Source: Allolobophora icterica (Eukaryota > Annelida > Clitellata > Crassiclitellata > Lumbricidae). Taken from it: a DNA stretch of 64,000 bases. Positions within the stretch are counted from its first letter, which is position 1. Each line of letters starts with the position of its first letter. Position numbers and translations under genes: made by a program. This document shows, piece by piece, positions 10,075 to 21,852 of this stretch. The notes under the pieces were generated by a model. It had not been told where the DNA came from and searched no databases. It saw nothing but the letters and a program-made list of their open reading frames with translations. The stretch is taken from NCBI GenBank assembly GCA_963556255.1, contig OY744611.1, forward strand, positions 3,369,730 to 3,433,729. The letters run 5' to 3'.

Positions 10075-10275
10075 CTTCCATCAACAATGCAATCGCACAA
10101 CTAATGCGTGCCTTGACAGCTTGGTGCGGCTATGCTAGCTCTAAGGACAAGTCAAAATTGAACGCTTGATAAATCGAATGAAGCAAGGAGGTTTAATAGC
10201 AACACCCGAACCTACTGCCAACCAGTTGGCCGAAATTGCTGATGCGTGCTCTTTAGGCAGTAGTAGAGAACGCTT
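10075..10275 (+). pseudogene. LINE family D reverse transcriptase C-terminal scrap
   Basis: The plus strand reads AWCGYASSKDKSKL, then after a one-base shift LINRMKQGG and PTANQLAEIADACSL. This is the pattern of the thumb/C-terminal region of the LINEs also seen at 27,780-28,470 and 30,540-31,010 (Y-A-x-PAWxG, then a hydrophobic LxxxxRRM helix). It is short and frameshifted. Confidence 0.55.
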
Positions 10276-10339
10276 ATCTTGTACTCAGGCACTTATTCCC
10301 CCTATTCGTAGTCATCAACAACATATCGTACTGTAGGCC

Positions 10340-10800
10340 TAATATTATATATGGTACTGCAATATTTCATGGGCTTCCACGTATCATACTCGCTTAACTA
10401 TTCTTAAAACTCTGCAAAACCGTGCCATTCGAATTATATGTAATTTGCCCTTTAGAATTACAACTCGCCCGTTTTTCCGCAGTTTCAGAATATTGCCCTT
10501 TGAATGCATAAATAAGTTTCAAGTCGGATTATTTATGTTCAAACTTCAATCAAACCTACTGCCTGTGAATTTTTTTAATTGTTTTTGTAAAAATTATCAG
10601 GTACATGATCACTACACGCGATCACTCAACAAGTAGCATCAAGGTACTGTGCACACTACTGTTAAGCAGCATGGCATCGAAGTGTATGGCCCGCTATTCT
10701 GGAATTCCTTGCCTGTTGAACTTACTGGTTTATCTACTATACATCAATTTAATTAAGTTAAACAAAAACTGAAACTATATCTCTTAGATGCACACACATA
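10340..10800 (+). pseudogene. LINE family E C-terminal fragment
   Basis: The frame at 10,445-10,636 reads RITTRPFFRSFRILPFECIN then FMFKLQSNLLP and VHDHYTRS. A degraded continuation GPLFWNSLPVEL follows near 10,690. This is the typical end of a non-LTR reverse transcriptase protein (ILPF, M(F)K, HxYxTR, WNSLP). It is broken by stops and carries no catalytic core. It sits directly after a family D scrap, suggesting successive insertions. Confidence 0.65.
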
Positions 10801-10917
10801 ACTGCATCATGTGTTTATTTGCACAGGAACTGTTGTTTTTTTGTTGTTTTTCATGTGTTTTTCATATATTTTCATCTCTTATGACAGATTTATGTATACT
10901 CATTTAATCTTGTTTTA

Positions 10918-10985
10918 GTCCCCGGCTCCGCCGCCATCCGCCGCCGCCATCCGCCGCCGCCGCCATCCGCCGCCGCCGCCGCCGT
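10918..10985 (+). repeat. CCGCCAT/CCGCCG microsatellite
   Basis: A GC-rich run of CCGCCATCCGCCGCCGCC-type units embedded in AT-rich DNA. It is a simple repeat with no coding support. Confidence 0.9.
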
Positions 10986-13370
10986 TAAGACCTCAAGTCG
11001 AAACCAGTCGCTAAGCTATCGACTGCTAGCGACTTCGTTCACTTAATAATTTGCTTGCTGTTTTAATCGCGGCTTCCAAGTTTCGATTTGACAAAGGCAT
11101 CAGCAGCAGGATGAGCAGCATTACAATGCAATATAATATTCGTTTATTGAAGAAAACAAGCTGACATGCATCAACTTGGTACATTATAAGAGAGTTTTTC
11201 TATTAGTAAGAGTTCTTATAGAGAATACGCGGATATAGTCGCTGTCCTATTTTGGTAGGGTGCATTTATGCATTCTATTTTGAAAATGGTGTTGATGATT
11301 ACGAAGAGGGGGAAAACGCAGGGTGAGAGTTGTCGGGGGTTTGGGAGGTTCAACCACCTAGTCTTTCATAGGACTGTAACATCCATATAATTCCCGTTAC
11401 TGATTAATAATTATTTTTTTCACAATTTAAATGAATTAAGAATATTAAATAAGGAATTTGTATTAAACTTGAGGCCAGACCAGAGGGTATGTGAACCGAT
11501 CCATCACCCTGTCCAAACTGACACTTGGGAAGTCGTAAATCGTTAGAATGCATGACCTCTGATAACCTCTTTCCCTACGTTCGACCGACGTCACAAAACA
11601 GCTGTCCACCTACAATGAATCCAGGCCTCCAAAACCGTATCGTTCCCACGGTCGATGTGGGCTTAACGACAAACAGATGGCCACGAGTGAACTGGACCGG
11701 GATACAGGAGGACACGAATATGGCCTTCACCTAACCGTACATAAAATGTTTGACTTAAGTATACGCCCACAACGCCGACTCCAAACGCCGCCTCTTAAAC
11801 GCCAGGGAGAAGAAGTTTATTCAGAAGGCCTAAAGAGGACCTGTCCGTAAAACGGCACGGACACACAGACAACTCCATATTGCGAATGACGCTCCACCAA
11901 TAGGAAAGCGAGAAATCATCCTTCGTGTGCAGTTGTATTAAGAGAAGTTTTGACGGCATTAAACGGATTGGATGCCCTAATTTACTGTTATGGGAGCTAT
12001 ACAAACCAGCCAGAATAAAAACTAATGTTAGACAGAAAAGAAGTAAAGTGCAGTTGGAGAGATAAGTTCAGTTGAGATATAGAAGAGTTCAGAAAATAGT
12101 GGAGAGTATAGTTCAGAGAATAGTTCAGGGAGTTAGTTCAAGTTTATACAGGAGAGAGAATAAGAAGATACCGGAGAAATCAGGACAAATAGGTGACAGA
12201 ACGGAGAATGGAGATGAAAAATTAAGGGAGTCGTAAAAACGGAGAGTGAATAATGATTTCAGGAGATACCCGTGAGAGAGTCGATAATTATTTGAGCACA
12301 GAACGGAGAAGAAGACAGACTAAGAATTTGCAGGAGAGCAGAGAAGAAGTTGGGTCGTACAACTGGAGAAGCGCTGATATGCCACTCCACTGACGCCAGC
12401 AGCTTTAATACGGTTCCGCCGGAGAAGCAAGGACTTGGAGACGAGCGTTCCTTCAGCCTGATATTCGTCTTCTCGACAATCTCTACGTTCGTTGCTGAAT
12501 TGATGGTCATTCCGCACAACTTAGCCGCGTATACACGTTCGCTGCTAACCTGGTCCTCACCTACGAAATCAACATTCACGGAGTCGCCGAGAGCCGCGTT
12601 CTGCAGCCACATGGTTCCACACTGAAACCCTGTTTCCTGCATTCACGCTGGTTCCCGACTGTTGGACGCCGTAAGAGCAAATCGCTGCACGTCGTATGTT
12701 CTGAATCCATTTTTTTGTAGATTAATCCTGCAATTCTGTCGTTTGCAGTGCGATACGTATATCGCAATAATTAGGCCTACGTCGTTGTTTGAGCATGAGT
12801 AATCTTTAATTTAGAGCATAGAAGTCATATGAAGATGGCTCATGCTAGTAGTTAAAGTCGTAAGTCGCAATCGTCTTCCGTTAAGTCTGTCGGAAAGTCT
12901 GATTCTGCGTACGTAAATTGGAAGGCAGCCAAAAGCCTTGGAAAGTCGAAACGGAACTGATTCTTCGCAACGCCGCCATTGACGACTGCCTGCCTCCGAG
13001 TAATCAGGCCTGTCAATCGTCTGCGCCACGCGAACACTCCACAGAGAAGCCGACGCTCTCTGATCACTCTCGACGTTCCCCTTCCCCCCTTTCCAGCCTT
13101 TTAACGTCCACCGCCGCAGGCATAAGAGTGAGTCTCATTAGTATTAAATTGCCCATTCGAAGTAATTAGCTGTGATTAGACCTTCAGTCGTTCACCGCTT
13201 GTCATAGAACCCTGGGAACTAAATTAATAGGAGTGATAAGAGTCTGGTCACGTATATTTGCTATCTTTGTCATATAAGACTGTATTTTGTGTTAGGAGTA
13301 AGTAGAAGCTTTTGAATTATAATCGGCATAATTGTAGTGTCAAAACCTTTGGAATTCGAATAATATAAGA
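10986..13370. other. Non-coding stretch, possibly LTR-retroelement leader
   Basis: No convincing gene. A TGTAACATCC start at 11,375 resembles the 5' end of an LTR, an AATAAA lies near 12,013, and 12,030-12,240 is purine-rich with a recurring agttcag motif as in some retroelement leaders. I could not find the second LTR or a primer site, so this is only a suggestion. Several overlapping short ORFs on both strands (12,259-13,169) look like chance. Confidence 0.25.
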
Positions 13371-14162
13371 GTGAATTCAATCATGTCTCGGTTATCTTAT
13401 AGTGAGGAAGAATTAGATGGTGTGGCAATGGGAGAAATAAAGTCCCCGACGCCATATAGTGATACTCGACATAGGGTATTTGACACTCTTGATACGAGAA
13501 GGACCAGGACAGAGACTATGTTGGAGAGGGTAGATGTGCCCAAGAGTAATGATGCAATAATGGCCCCCAGAAGACTTGGCAGGGTAAATACGAGCCCAGG
13601 ACATCAGGTCCCGATGTTCGCAGAAATTCTTAGTTCCGCCTCGCCTGCCCCCTCGGCCAACCTCGAAGGTCTCAGGAGCCCTGGACACATCCAGGCAAGA
13701 GGGATGCTCCAGACCAATTCACAGGGACTCGGACGGAGCCAGCGGTCGGAGGATTGCTTGGGTCGCCCGCAGTTCCGAACCCATTATGATGACCATTCTA
13801 GGCTTATACCATCACAAGCCGCCTCTCCTGGAACCACAGAACGGGTCTCATGCGCTGGGCCCTTTTCGTCCCCTACGGATCTAGCAAATCCGTTAGGCCC
13901 ATTGTGCATGGACCGAGGAAGTGCCAACCTTCCTCACAGAACCAGGAACCCGCCAAGCAGCGACCAATACGTGGCCCGGAGCGTCACCCGTCAGACGGAG
14001 CGACAGGCATCGCTGATGGGGGAGTTTCGGCGCCATGGAAGCGTCGTCCCACAGGACTTCAAAGTTAAGTCTTCATTGCACAAACCAGGGGGTGGTTTTT
14101 TTCACCATCAGTTGTGCTTGTGTGATTTAGCATTATTTGATTCTGAATCTCTGACAAAGTGA
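13371..14162 (+). CDS. Hypothetical 263-residue ORF
   Basis: The longest ORF in the 10-15 kb interval. The predicted protein is rich in Ser, Pro, Arg and Thr, with no membrane segment, no zinc knuckle and no motif I recognise. It begins NSIMSRLSYSEEELDGVAMG and ends with a His/Cys-containing tail (FFHHQLCLCDLALF). It could be the Gag-like or N-terminal part of a retroelement whose leader lies upstream, or a chance ORF. The two in-frame methionines at residues 1 and 5 leave the start ambiguous. No splice or promoter evidence was found. Confidence 0.3.
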   Translation: MNSIMSRLSYSEEELDGVAMGEIKSPTPYSDTRHRVFDTLDTRRTRTETMLERVDVPKSNDAIMAPRRLGRVNTSPGHQVPMFAEILSSASPAPSANLEGLRSPGHIQARGMLQTNSQGLGRSQRSEDCLGRPQFRTHYDDHSRLIPSQAASPGTTERVSCAGPFSSPTDLANPLGPLCMDRGSANLPHRTRNPPSSDQYVARSVTRQTERQASLMGEFRRHGSVVPQDFKVKSSLHKPGGGFFHHQLCLCDLALFDSESLTK

Positions 14163-14772
14163 AGAAATTTCCATGGTCTGTTATGTATGCAGATTTGAAT
14201 TTTCTCAACAAAGGAATTGATTTTGATTCGAGTTTGACTTGCAGAACTGCTAGCGTTGAAATCTGCTGCTTTCAAATTTCGCTGACTTCAGTTTAGAAAA
14301 TACGAATAAAATATTCAACTCATATTCAACTCCACATTGATCAAACTCTAAACTCCAAGTCTTTTTTCTACAATTCTCATACTGGTAGGCTAGGCCTGAT
14401 ATATGCGGAGTACATGATTCTTGTTCTTTGCTACTGCCTGAAAGAGACACGCATCAGCAGTTTTGGCCAGCTGGTTGGTCGTGAGATCGGGTACTGCTAT
14501 AAATCCTCCGCTTCAGTCGAGTTATCAAGCGGTCAATTTCACGAATTCAGGTTAACATTAATTTTTACAGTCGTCGGTCTGTCCTCTGTCAGCATGCCCA
14601 CATGGAGCGGAGCCCATACTCCAATATTGGACCCGTCTAGAGCACATTTGGGTCCCATCTAATGCCCATGGAAATTGTGGTACGGTCAGTACAGTATGCG
14701 GCAAAATGCATTATATTGTTAGGTAATCAGTTATGTACAATATTCATACCCGATTACCTGATAATTCGATAG
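14163..14772. other. No recognisable feature
   Basis: AT-rich sequence without coding or repeat signals that I can support. Confidence 0.4.
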
Positions 14773-14900
14773 GAAGTCGCTAAGTCAGTCGATAAGTCTA
14801 AACGACTTAGTCAGTCGATAAGTATGCGACTTAGTCGACTGAGTCGCTAAGTCAGTCGCTAACTCATCAAGTCAGTCGCTAACTCCTTAGCGACTGATTC
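14773..14900 (+). repeat. AGTCGCTAAG / AGTCAGTCGATA tandem and inverted repeats
   Basis: About ten degenerate copies of a 10-12 bp unit in both orientations (aagtcgctaagtcagtcg, gcgacttagtcgactg). A smaller cluster of the same motif lies at 11,004-11,030, in opposite overall sense. Confidence 0.8.
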
Positions 14901-15075
14901 CTGGTACTATCTTGTTTAGTATACTGTTGTCGCCAACTGATGATTATATGATTGTATGTATTATGATTAATGTAAGTATTGTGACCCTGATAGCGGAACC
15001 TCATGTTCCTTATGGGTTTACCTATTGGCGCTATTGTTTGTGACAGTTTGTAAATAAATCTGAATCCGAACAGCA
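14901..15075 (+). repeat. Probable LINE/SINE 3' tail
   Basis: The stretch ends GTAAATAAATCTGAATCCGAA, a polyadenylation-like signal followed by the start of a short TGAATC-type repeat, as at non-LTR retrotransposon 3' ends. No coding part is attached. Confidence 0.35.
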
Positions 15076-15654
15076 TCTTCGTAATAGAATGAATAAATTC
15101 ATTTTACCAAACAAGACAACAACTGGATGGTGTTATGCAAGAGTGGACCAACCCACAAATTCATTATTGTCCAGAAAACAATTTTTTCTTAATTTCTCTT
15201 TCAATTATAATGGAAAATATTTAAATTTTTTATGTATGTGCAAAAGCATACATTTGATATTAGGATAATATTGTATTAAGGAATTTGTTAAAGAACTTTC
15301 ATCTAAAAAATAAAATGTTGGTTGGTCCATTTGAATCCTAGGAATTTTAAGATATTGTGGGTTGGTCCATTTGAATCCGAGAGCATTGTGCGTTATTGAC
15401 CACAGGATTAACCTATTATTTTCATGGTTAGTCAGAGACGATGTCAATGAAGGACAGACAGGCTGTAATGACTGAACTTTTCTCAAATCGATAGCCTTAG
15501 GCTATTGTTAAGCTAAAGGTTTAACCTAAAGCTGTCAAATTTTCGCATGAACTGTATATTTTGTGACAGTAATCATTGTATAAAGTTGGCAACAGACAAC
15601 ATTAGGCAAAATTATTCACAATTTTTATAAAGTATCCAATAAATGGTATTGTAT

Positions 15655-16460
15655 TGTATCTAGAAATTTATAGAGCGCCTCTCGCAACTATTCAGAGACG
15701 CTATCAGCACAGAAGCCCCGGGAAAACAGAAGTGCCTTTAAGGAACGCGAGACCGATGAGGAATAGCCATTCATTAGTTTGGCCCTGAGCAGAGGGGGAA
15801 GGTCATTCCAGATCGTGGGACCCACTACAACAAATGCCCGGTGCTGGGCCAAGGCAGCTTTAGTCCTGAGAACAAACAGAGCAAGCGGATTTGCAGACCG
15901 CAACGAGCGAGAAGAAGATGCAGATAGCGCTTTCGCAGATAGTTCGAGAGATATTTCGGAGCAGTACCCTGCCGAGATTTCAAGACAAGGAGGAGGATCT
16001 TATAACGAATGCATGCGACAATAGAGAGCCAGTGTAGAACATCAAGCATGTAAGTAGAGATATGGACATAGCTGAGGAGTCAAGCGATGAGCCTAGCAGA
16101 AGCATTTAGAACAGATTGAAGGGGGAGAGATGCTGCTTAGGGAGTCCAATGAGAAGTGAGTTGCAGTAGTCCAAGCGTGAGCAGACAAATGCGTGAACTA
16201 TGGTGGTAAAGACAGAAGGTGAGACCGAGCGTCTGATGGCCCTGAGACACCTCAGTTGAAAGAAGCAGGAGCGATTCATGTTGGATATAATGCTGTGTGA
16301 ATGTGATGGAAGAGTCAAGTGTGACGCCCAAGTCACGGACGGTGGAAGAGTACGTGTAAGCAGGGAATTTCTCAGTCAGCAATGGAAAGTCGAGTTTAGC
16401 AAGCTGCTGCCTAATCCGAAACCAGATCAGTTGAGTCTTACAGTGTTGAGGCAGAGGTGA
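15655..16460 (-). pseudogene. LINE family B fragment inside the DNA transposon
   Basis: Minus-strand pieces read SSTVRDLGVTLDSSITF, then RSVSPSVFTTIVHAFV and RLDYCNSLLIGLP, LDVLHWLSI and GPTIWNDLPPLLR. These match, in order, the C-terminal half of the family B protein at 22,135-23,300. At least three frameshifts separate them. The 3' end (15,640-15,690) carries the AGCGCCTCTC motif and a GTATTGTATTGTATC tail. Confidence 0.85.
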
Positions 16461-17196
16461 TTAGTTGCTCTTAATGCATTTATTTAATGCATTAATGCCA
16501 ATTGCTAGCTATATTTTTAACAACACTTTTGCCATAAATTACTAAATTATAACAGTAGTTATTACATAACGTGAAATTTATTATTGAAATATGGAAGTAA
16601 CTAAATTTTGTAAGAAAGTAACTTAACTGACTTTATAATTAGGCACCTTTGGAGAAAATCAAGGGAAGAATTTAAAGAGCCAGTGAACAAAACCCAAAGA
16701 CCACTGTGGACAACGTGATAGCTCACATAAACTTCCCACACTATAAGTCATGAGGCCTACACTTGCAAATGAAGTCCAGTTCTTTCGCTACTCTCACGAA
16801 GAAACGGGAGTAGAAAGAAGTTGTTTTGAGAAAACGAGGAAACCCATCAGCAACTCTGGGTGTCACGTCCCAGTCTGCTCTCTACAAAGGACCGTGGCCA
16901 ATTGTTCCCTTAAGAATACAGACCCTATAGAGCCTTCAAGGCTTCCACGACTAATTCCACCGTATTATCACGAGTTCTATTCTTCCATTCCTCATTGGAC
17001 ATTAAAGGTACCGTAGTGGTCTTCCCGATGTGCTGGATTTTGATGTTGATGACCCGTAAGATTTGCCGCAGTTGATATTTCTGTTTAGAACTTTTGCCAA
17101 CAATTCAGCTGAATAAGTGTAGTGTCTAGTGTGCCACTATCCAACTGAATTTACCGCAGAACATCTTTTACATACCCGTACCGAGGTCCTCAGTGC

Positions 17197-17463
17197 TTAC
17201 ATAATACAGTCTGGTAAGATTTCTAACGGAGATTGCATCCTCTGCAGCATCCTCCGCCTTGCAACTTTCTGCTGCTTGACACGGTCGTTAATGAAGGGCA
17301 GCTTTACACACCTGCTAGACTTCCAGTAAAGTTCCTGCATATTTTGTCTATCTGCAAGGTTGCATTTTGCAACACATTCTAGTGGGCACTGACAATCAAA
17401 ATCCTTATCTGTGTACCCCTCTAGGCCTACCTCTTCCAGATCTTGATGTGTATGTTTCACCAT
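17197..17463 (-). CDS. Cys-containing ORF, possible transposase N-terminal scrap
   Basis: An 88-residue minus-strand ORF near the right end of the inverted-repeat element. It contains CQCPLECVAKC, then YWKSSRCVKLPFINDRV and KVARRRM. The spacing (C-x3-C-x3-C, then YW, FI, RRR) resembles the short zinc-binding N-terminal region found before some eukaryotic DDE transposase domains, but I cannot name the family and no catalytic domain follows. Its position inside the transposon fits a leftover of the original transposase. Confidence 0.3.
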   Translation of the reverse strand: MVKHTHQDLEEVGLEGYTDKDFDCQCPLECVAKCNLADRQNMQELYWKSSRCVKLPFINDRVKQQKVARRRMLQRMQSPLEILPDCIM

Positions 17464-17867
17464 GTTCTCTTTTTCGTTTTATGACATTTCTCTACCATTT
17501 CTCTGGCACAGCTCTTTTGCGGCATCTACACTTCTTTCTGAGACATGAGATGCAACAGGATTTAGTCCGGCCGCGCTCGTATTACTTTGTCTGCGCAAAT
17601 GGACCAAGCCACAGGACTCGGCTTGGAACCAGCGACTCTTGTATGCACAACTGGACCAAGCCACGGCTCTGTGGCTTGGTCCAGTTGTGCACAAATGAGT
17701 CTTTGGTTGGTCCAAACAATTTTAGCTAATTATTTAATTACCTGATTACCTAGCAGGTTGATCCAAGTATGCATATGTGCGGAAATTGATTTTGAATTTA
17801 ATGGAAAAATAAAACATTTTTTGGTTATTTTGAGGGTTGGTCCACTTTTGCATAACACCATCCAACT

Positions 17868-20844
17868 ATATTTCCCAAATTCTCTATAAAAATGTTTGCT
17901 AATAGAGCAAAATCTTTCTCCTATAATGTAGCCTACCAAGTTCTGCATGTCAGCTTGTTTTCCTCAATATACGAATATTGTATTGTCCTCATCCAAACTA
18001 AAACACTTTGGATTACATTGTGGGGAAGGGAAATGGTGTTGTATCAATTACCGTTTAATTTTTTAAACATTTTAGAAGCAGTTATATAGGTTTGCTGAAA
18101 AAGTAACGGTGTTTGTATGGTTTTGTTTAGTCATAATTATCTAACCATAAGTAATTTACAACCTCTGTAACATGTTGTTTTTCTCATGTCTTTTTTCAAA
18201 TGTCAATATTAACATTATTGTAGGATATTATTTTATAGAAAAATAAGGAATATAATGTCTAAGTTGGATCTGAATTTGCATCAGTTTATAGTGAGAAATG
18301 ATTAGGCATATAGTGATGACAACGATCCAGAATCCAGCGTTTTTTTAGCGTTTTTTTAGTGGCTCCACATTGAGCCACAGATGGACCAGAATCTCACCTA
18401 ATCGGTGATGCAGAGCTATCTATTACCGAGAGTTCGGCAATTTACTATACGCACAATTATGGTTAACAGATTCTTGCATTCTGACTGGTCCGTTTACATG
18501 GACGCCGTTACCTATCATTCTGCGGTGGTCGTGTTTATAGCTACCAGGTATGTCGGCTTGTTGTCTAGCTTACATATAAATATACACGTTTTCTACAACG
18601 ACTGTATGGCCTCAACTCTGCCCATTTTCAAGTTATTGATTTAATGAGATCCTTTACCACCGCTGTCTGTTTGAATGGGTTCCTGTATACCGACCATGTA
18701 AACTCATACGTAGTTCATGCACTAATCCAGATTCTACTTTTTGGATACCAGACATTCAAGGTCGGAGCGCTTCGGAGGAATTTCTACAATTAATACAGGT
18801 GCCAATAGTGCATGATGAGCCAGTTTCGGGCGATACCAATAGTAATGTCGCCTAAAGACGCTGAAGGACCATTGAAGTCTGTAAGCTTATATATGTACAC
18901 AAACCTTTCTCAAACACCGAATCTTGCTTATGCATCAAACGACCAATACTGATATTCAGAAACAGTCATGCAAGATGAACTCAGATGGAGAAGGTAGTGG
19001 ATCGTTTGTATGTATGCAAGAGAACAAGTTCTCATTGCAATCAATGTTTTCAGTGTTAAGCGAGCTCTAAGGACAACTGATAACAAGATGACAGAAAGTG
19101 TCCGCTGATGTCAAAGATGTACTTTATTGTCTACATGACAACAGTCTGCACTGGTTTCCACGTTCATTTCTCTCCAATTGATAGAGATTCAAACAAAGAA
19201 ATCACAAGTCGGAGGAAGTCTTTTGCTTCAGTGAATCCAGATGGATCTTTCCAGCTGAGAGCTGTTATCAAACGTCTCGAAGACACCAAGTCAAACCATC
19301 TATTATAGTTTCTATGCACCACGCAGATCGTTACTGTGGCTGTGTGCTCGCACAAGATACTCCAAACAAGCAACATTTGAATGGCTGAGAAAGCTCATGG
19401 TATTTTGTCGAAATGACTAGGCGTCAAAGTCTTGGTTGTCAGTCTAGGTGAAATCTTCAGATGCAGATTTTCTTCGAATGCCAGCAGGGTATGTAAGTGT
19501 GTGGCTGTTACAGTGAGCCTGTTTGAAGACAGATTGTGCTCTTGGATGGAGCATTTGCTCCAAGGTTTCTGTGGAGTAGACGCCCCTGCTGATGCCAAAG
19601 AGCATAAATACTACGGCTTGTGTCGCTTTTCCAGTTTCACCAGGCAAAGTCACCTCCCATTAGTCCGTATGTGATATTCAATTTGTTTTGAGCGCTCGCC
19701 AGCCGACCGGTCAGCATGGATTCCGATCGTCCGAGGAATGCACCGTAGTCATCGTGAGAACAAAAAGGAGCACTGGGAGTGCCGAATTTCATCCAACGCC
19801 AGCGACCCATGGCGACTTTGGTCGACATTCAACGACCTTCTCGGCGTCATCGATCAGCACCATCGCCTTCTCATTCCTCCTTACTTTTTCTCTAACTACT
19901 GCGCAGCTAAGGTCCAATCGGTTCGGAATGACACCGCTGGTTCTTCTGCGCCCTAATTGTCTCCTACCGACCATCGGTTCTCAGTTCTATACGACTTCTC
20001 CAGTCTACAGCTGCGCAGCATTATCTTTGCTTCAGGAGCGAAATCCTGCGAGCTTGATCCCCTTCCTTCTTTCCTGCTCCAGGACAAAGCTATATCGTTG
20101 TCCTTCTCCCTTTTCTGACCCTCAGCCTTAAAAAAGCGTTGTAGCAGCAGGAATTCTGAATAGTTGAAAGATTCTTCATCTTTGTACGTGATTTGTATGA
20201 ATCGCGTGAGTTATGGACAAAATAAACTATTTCGTATATGCGAAAAACATTCGCTCTAGATTTCTAAATGCTATTTGATACTATCCAGATGATGTTCTGA
20301 GAGAACTTCCTCCCTTCAAGATGATTAGTCCGCTTTTGCTGGTGACATTATGTCTCACAAGAGGTGCATGAACAGGTCTATATACTGAATTTCAAAAGAG
20401 ATATTGAACTGAAGACACAGAGCCCTGATTACTGTATTCAAATTGGATTTACAAATATAATCGCCATGTTGCAACTTGAAACAGCAGCTCACAGTGTAAC
20501 CTTCCTCAAGAGAGATGTTGACTAAAGAATATCTTTCTGGAGATAAGTATGTTTCAAATCGCCCGATGAAGACAATATTGATTGAACAATTTGGTTCATC
20601 AGTATGTTTCACTAACACAAGAAACAAGACACTTTCCTGGCAGCTTCAAGCAATCTTGAAGAATTATGCTACTCAATCATGAGAAATTAATCTTGTCAAA
20701 TCCAAGGAACATCGGTATTGATCTTTCAACAGAACTGCTCCCAGTTTCCATCTCTAAGAGATCATGTGAGGTCTCGAAGTACTGGAATAAAGACAAAGAT
20801 GAACTGATACCAAAATTTAAATATAACACTTTTGTTAACAGGGT
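17868..20844. other. Unresolved 3-kb stretch
   Basis: No recognisable gene or transposon end. Small ORFs on both strands (for example 18,405-18,644, 19,108-19,308 and 19,688-20,131) overlap each other and show no family motif. Fragments near 19,100-19,400 read like eroded coding DNA with several frame changes, which I cannot assign. Confidence 0.3.
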
Positions 20845-20945
20845 GTAGGACATTATCCCCACCGGACATAATACCCCGGACATTATCCCCTCTGGACATT
20901 ATCCCCGGACAGAATCCCCGGGGTAGGACATAATCCCCCAGGCTA
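20845..20945 (+). repeat. GGACATTATCCCC short tandem repeat
   Basis: About seven degenerate copies of a 12-15 bp unit (ggacattatcccc, ggacataatacccc, ggacataatcccc). Such clusters often mark the end of a DNA transposon, but no partner cluster was found in the window. Confidence 0.75.
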
Positions 20946-21852
20946 GGAAATAATGACCTATATTTCACACATATATCATGACGCGTGATGGTGGCAAAAA
21001 GGACTAAACCATTGCTAATCACCTCAACCTCAGTGGCAATATATTTCAATGTGTTTAAAAGAAAGAATAAGACTTATATTTACAATTTGTTTAATTCTAA
21101 AAATGTGTGTAAAAGTACAGATCAACGGAAAAGTTTATTAGTCTATAGCGGTCCCAAGTTTGTCTCTAACGCTGTTTTAAAAAACCTAAGAAAAACTAAA
21201 GGCGAATGTTATGTCCTAGTCCATGGAGGGTAGCTTCGGTGACTTGGAATAAAGACTGTTGAGCTTGGCGCTGTGCCTGACCTGCTTTATTAACTGCTGA
21301 TTATCTGTTGTCAGAGTAATATTTTCCCATTTTCAACTCCTTAAGCGGCAAAAAGTAAAAAATACAGAAAATTTCTTTTTCAAAAAATTGTTTTTGCTAC
21401 ATTTCTCAAACACGGCTATAATTAGTAAACATACAAAATGACCAAAAAGATAGCTCTAAGCAAGACCTACAATTTAAGAAAGAAAACGTCGAAATCGGAT
21501 AAGAAATGGCCGAGATACAAGTGATTGAAAAAGTCCTTTTTCCGCCATATTGAATATGGCGGCTAGCGATCAATAAGCGGGTCATGTGACCAATTATTTT
21601 GACACCTTATAATGACCTATAATAACCCTGTGAGGTCAAACTGAGGGTACATTGAAGTGCACACGAAACATAAGCTAGCTCTTGACTATTTTAAAATTTA
21701 AGCAATGTAGGCTACTGAAACGGAATAATTCATTTAATCATAGGTGACTCATTCGGCATCAAACACTCAACATCAGCAGCATATTATCATTACCTCTTTC
21801 ATTGATGGGAATGATATATCTTACAAATCAATAAATCATTCACTATGCATGC
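20946..21852. other. No gene seen; contains a 21-bp palindrome
   Basis: No supported coding sequence. At 21,542-21,562 CCGCCATATTGAATATGGCGG is palindromic around its central base and contains two outward copies of GCCAT, a core of YY1-type sites. Functional meaning is unknown. Confidence 0.35.

Larger units (their letters stand above)
15125..17863. mobile_element. DNA transposon with inverted ends and AACT target duplication
   Basis: The left end GGATGGTGTTATGCAA at 15,125 is repeated inverted at the right end (…TTGCATAACACCATCC at 17,863); inverted similarity extends about 35 bp and includes GTGGACCAACCC. AACT flanks both sides (15,121-15,124 and 17,864-17,867) as a 4-bp duplication. Near both ends the motif GGTTGGTCCA and its reverse recur (15,320, 15,363, 17,600, 17,655, 17,676, 17,705, 17,838), like sub-terminal transposase binding sites. 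The 2.7-kb interior holds a LINE B fragment and a possible transposase scrap at 17,197-17,463. The superfamily is not recognised. Confidence 0.72.
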
